Assembly: GCA_948567375.1 (NCBI GenBank)
Contig: OX419760.1
Span: 60,570,911-60,634,910, forward strand
DNA length: 64,000 nt
Direction of reading: 5' to 3'
Source: Lunularia cruciata
Lineage: Eukaryota > Streptophyta > Marchantiopsida > Lunulariales > Lunulariaceae
Part shown: piece after piece, positions 63,599 to 64,000 of the stretch
Layout: the number at the start of each line of letters is the position of its first letter
Position numbering within the stretch: position 1 is the first letter of the stretch
Program-made: the position numbers and the translations under genes
Notes under the pieces: model-generated
What the model was told of the DNA's origin: nothing
Databases searched by the model: none
What the model saw: only the letters and a program-made list of their open reading frames with translations

Positions 63599-64000
63599 TA
63601 TAATACTCCAAGGACACGAGAAGAGAGACAACATGGATTTCACACTCAATCATCTGATGCCCTAAAGGAGCACCTTCTCTTCATTATATAGACAAAGAGG
63701 ATCTCCTCCAAGGAAGCTCCACCATAGGATTAGGCACACAGATAGGTGACATGTCTGCAAGCTCCACTCTTGGATTACTTACTTGGATGGGTAACATGTC
63801 AGTCCTGGTCCTATCTGGTTGGTCAAACAAGTTTTGACTAGAGGGAATCTTTTAGAGAATCTTCTTGTAGAAATCTCAAAATCAGGTGGGTGAGGTACAT
63901 TTAGAAAGCTCTCAACAAGACAAAGTTGGGGGGAGGCAAGGCCAACCTTTCATCTATTAAGGGGAGAGAACTTTGCACATTTTTAAGGCTTAATTCATCA
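63599..64000 (-). repeat. C2 5' LTR, cut by the window edge
   Basis: It starts TATAATACTCCAAGG (TG changed to TA) and follows the C LTR through GAATCTTTTAGAGAATCTTC and the short G run to TTAAGGCTTAATTCATC at the edge. Confidence 0.8.

Larger units (their letters stand above)
50273..64000 (-). mobile_element. Chromovirus C2 (Ty3/gypsy), minus strand, interrupted by A4, runs off the right edge
   Basis: A partial 3' LTR (50273-50417) is at the left, cut by B3. Chromodomain, integrase, RNase H, RT, protease and gag follow leftward order as in C1. A4 sits at GTCC (55486-55489 / 63323-63326). The leader, primer site and 5' LTR resume at 63327-64000. All coding parts are broken. Confidence 0.85.

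Noticed and set aside
1-64000. CRISPR array, bacterial operon or phage content
   Set aside because: No regularly spaced short repeats, no ribosome-binding-site-led gene clusters; introns and LTR retrotransposons show plant nuclear DNA.

Overview
The window looks like nuclear DNA of a land plant. It has an intron-containing gene at the left edge and then about 57 kb dominated by nested Ty3/gypsy LTR retrotransposons plus a decayed Helitron. No rRNA gene, tRNA gene, CRISPR array or bacterial-type operon was seen. The lineage cannot be fixed from sequence alone. A MyTH4-FERM gene that does not obviously read as the plant kinesin KCBP would fit a non-seed plant, but that is only a hint.

Layout. 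(1) 1-6 kb: more balanced base composition, with a minus-strand multi-exon gene encoding a MyTH4-FERM protein that runs off the left edge; plausible 5' coding exons reach position 5791. (2) 6-14.8 kb: AT-rich, no intact gene; tandem repeats, a truncated family-C LTR (9955-10655) and a rotted Helitron Rep/HUH region (12050-13745). (3) 14.8-33.2 kb: chromovirus B1 (minus), interrupted by chromovirus C1 (minus, 5-bp target duplication GGTGA), which is interrupted by element A1 (plus). (4) 33.2-44.3 kb: a family-C LTR fragment holding A2 (minus) and the left half of a head-to-head A3L/A3R structure joined by a slipped repair-like junction. (5) 44.3-50.3 kb: 5' part of chromovirus B2 (minus) abutting the 3' part of B3 (plus). 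(6) 50.3-64 kb: chromovirus C2 (minus), interrupted by A4 (plus).

Family A is the youngest layer. LTRs are about 679-695 bp, the paired LTRs differ by only about 1-2% by eye, and three insertions have 4-bp target duplications. It is a non-chromovirus Ty3/gypsy family: Gag with CCHC knuckle, DGGS-type protease, RT with FIDD, RNase H, then integrase with a GPF motif and no chromodomain. This resembles the Ogre/Tat/Athila side, and the primer site resembles tRNA-Asp. Its unusual feature is a roughly 1.3-kb leader with three small ORFs before gag. L1 (56 aa) and L3 (54 aa) are clearly related to each other, and between them lies L2 (157 aa) with a CCHC knuckle and a second Cys/His cluster. This leader module is the best candidate here for an undescribed system. 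No A copy is fully intact; A4 comes closest, with one gag-pol frame broken by two in-frame stops.

Families B and C are older, heavily mutated chromoviruses with tRNA-iMet primer sites and chromodomains just before the 3' LTR. The insertion order read from the nesting is B1, then C1, then A1; C2, then A4; and a C LTR, then A2 and A3L.
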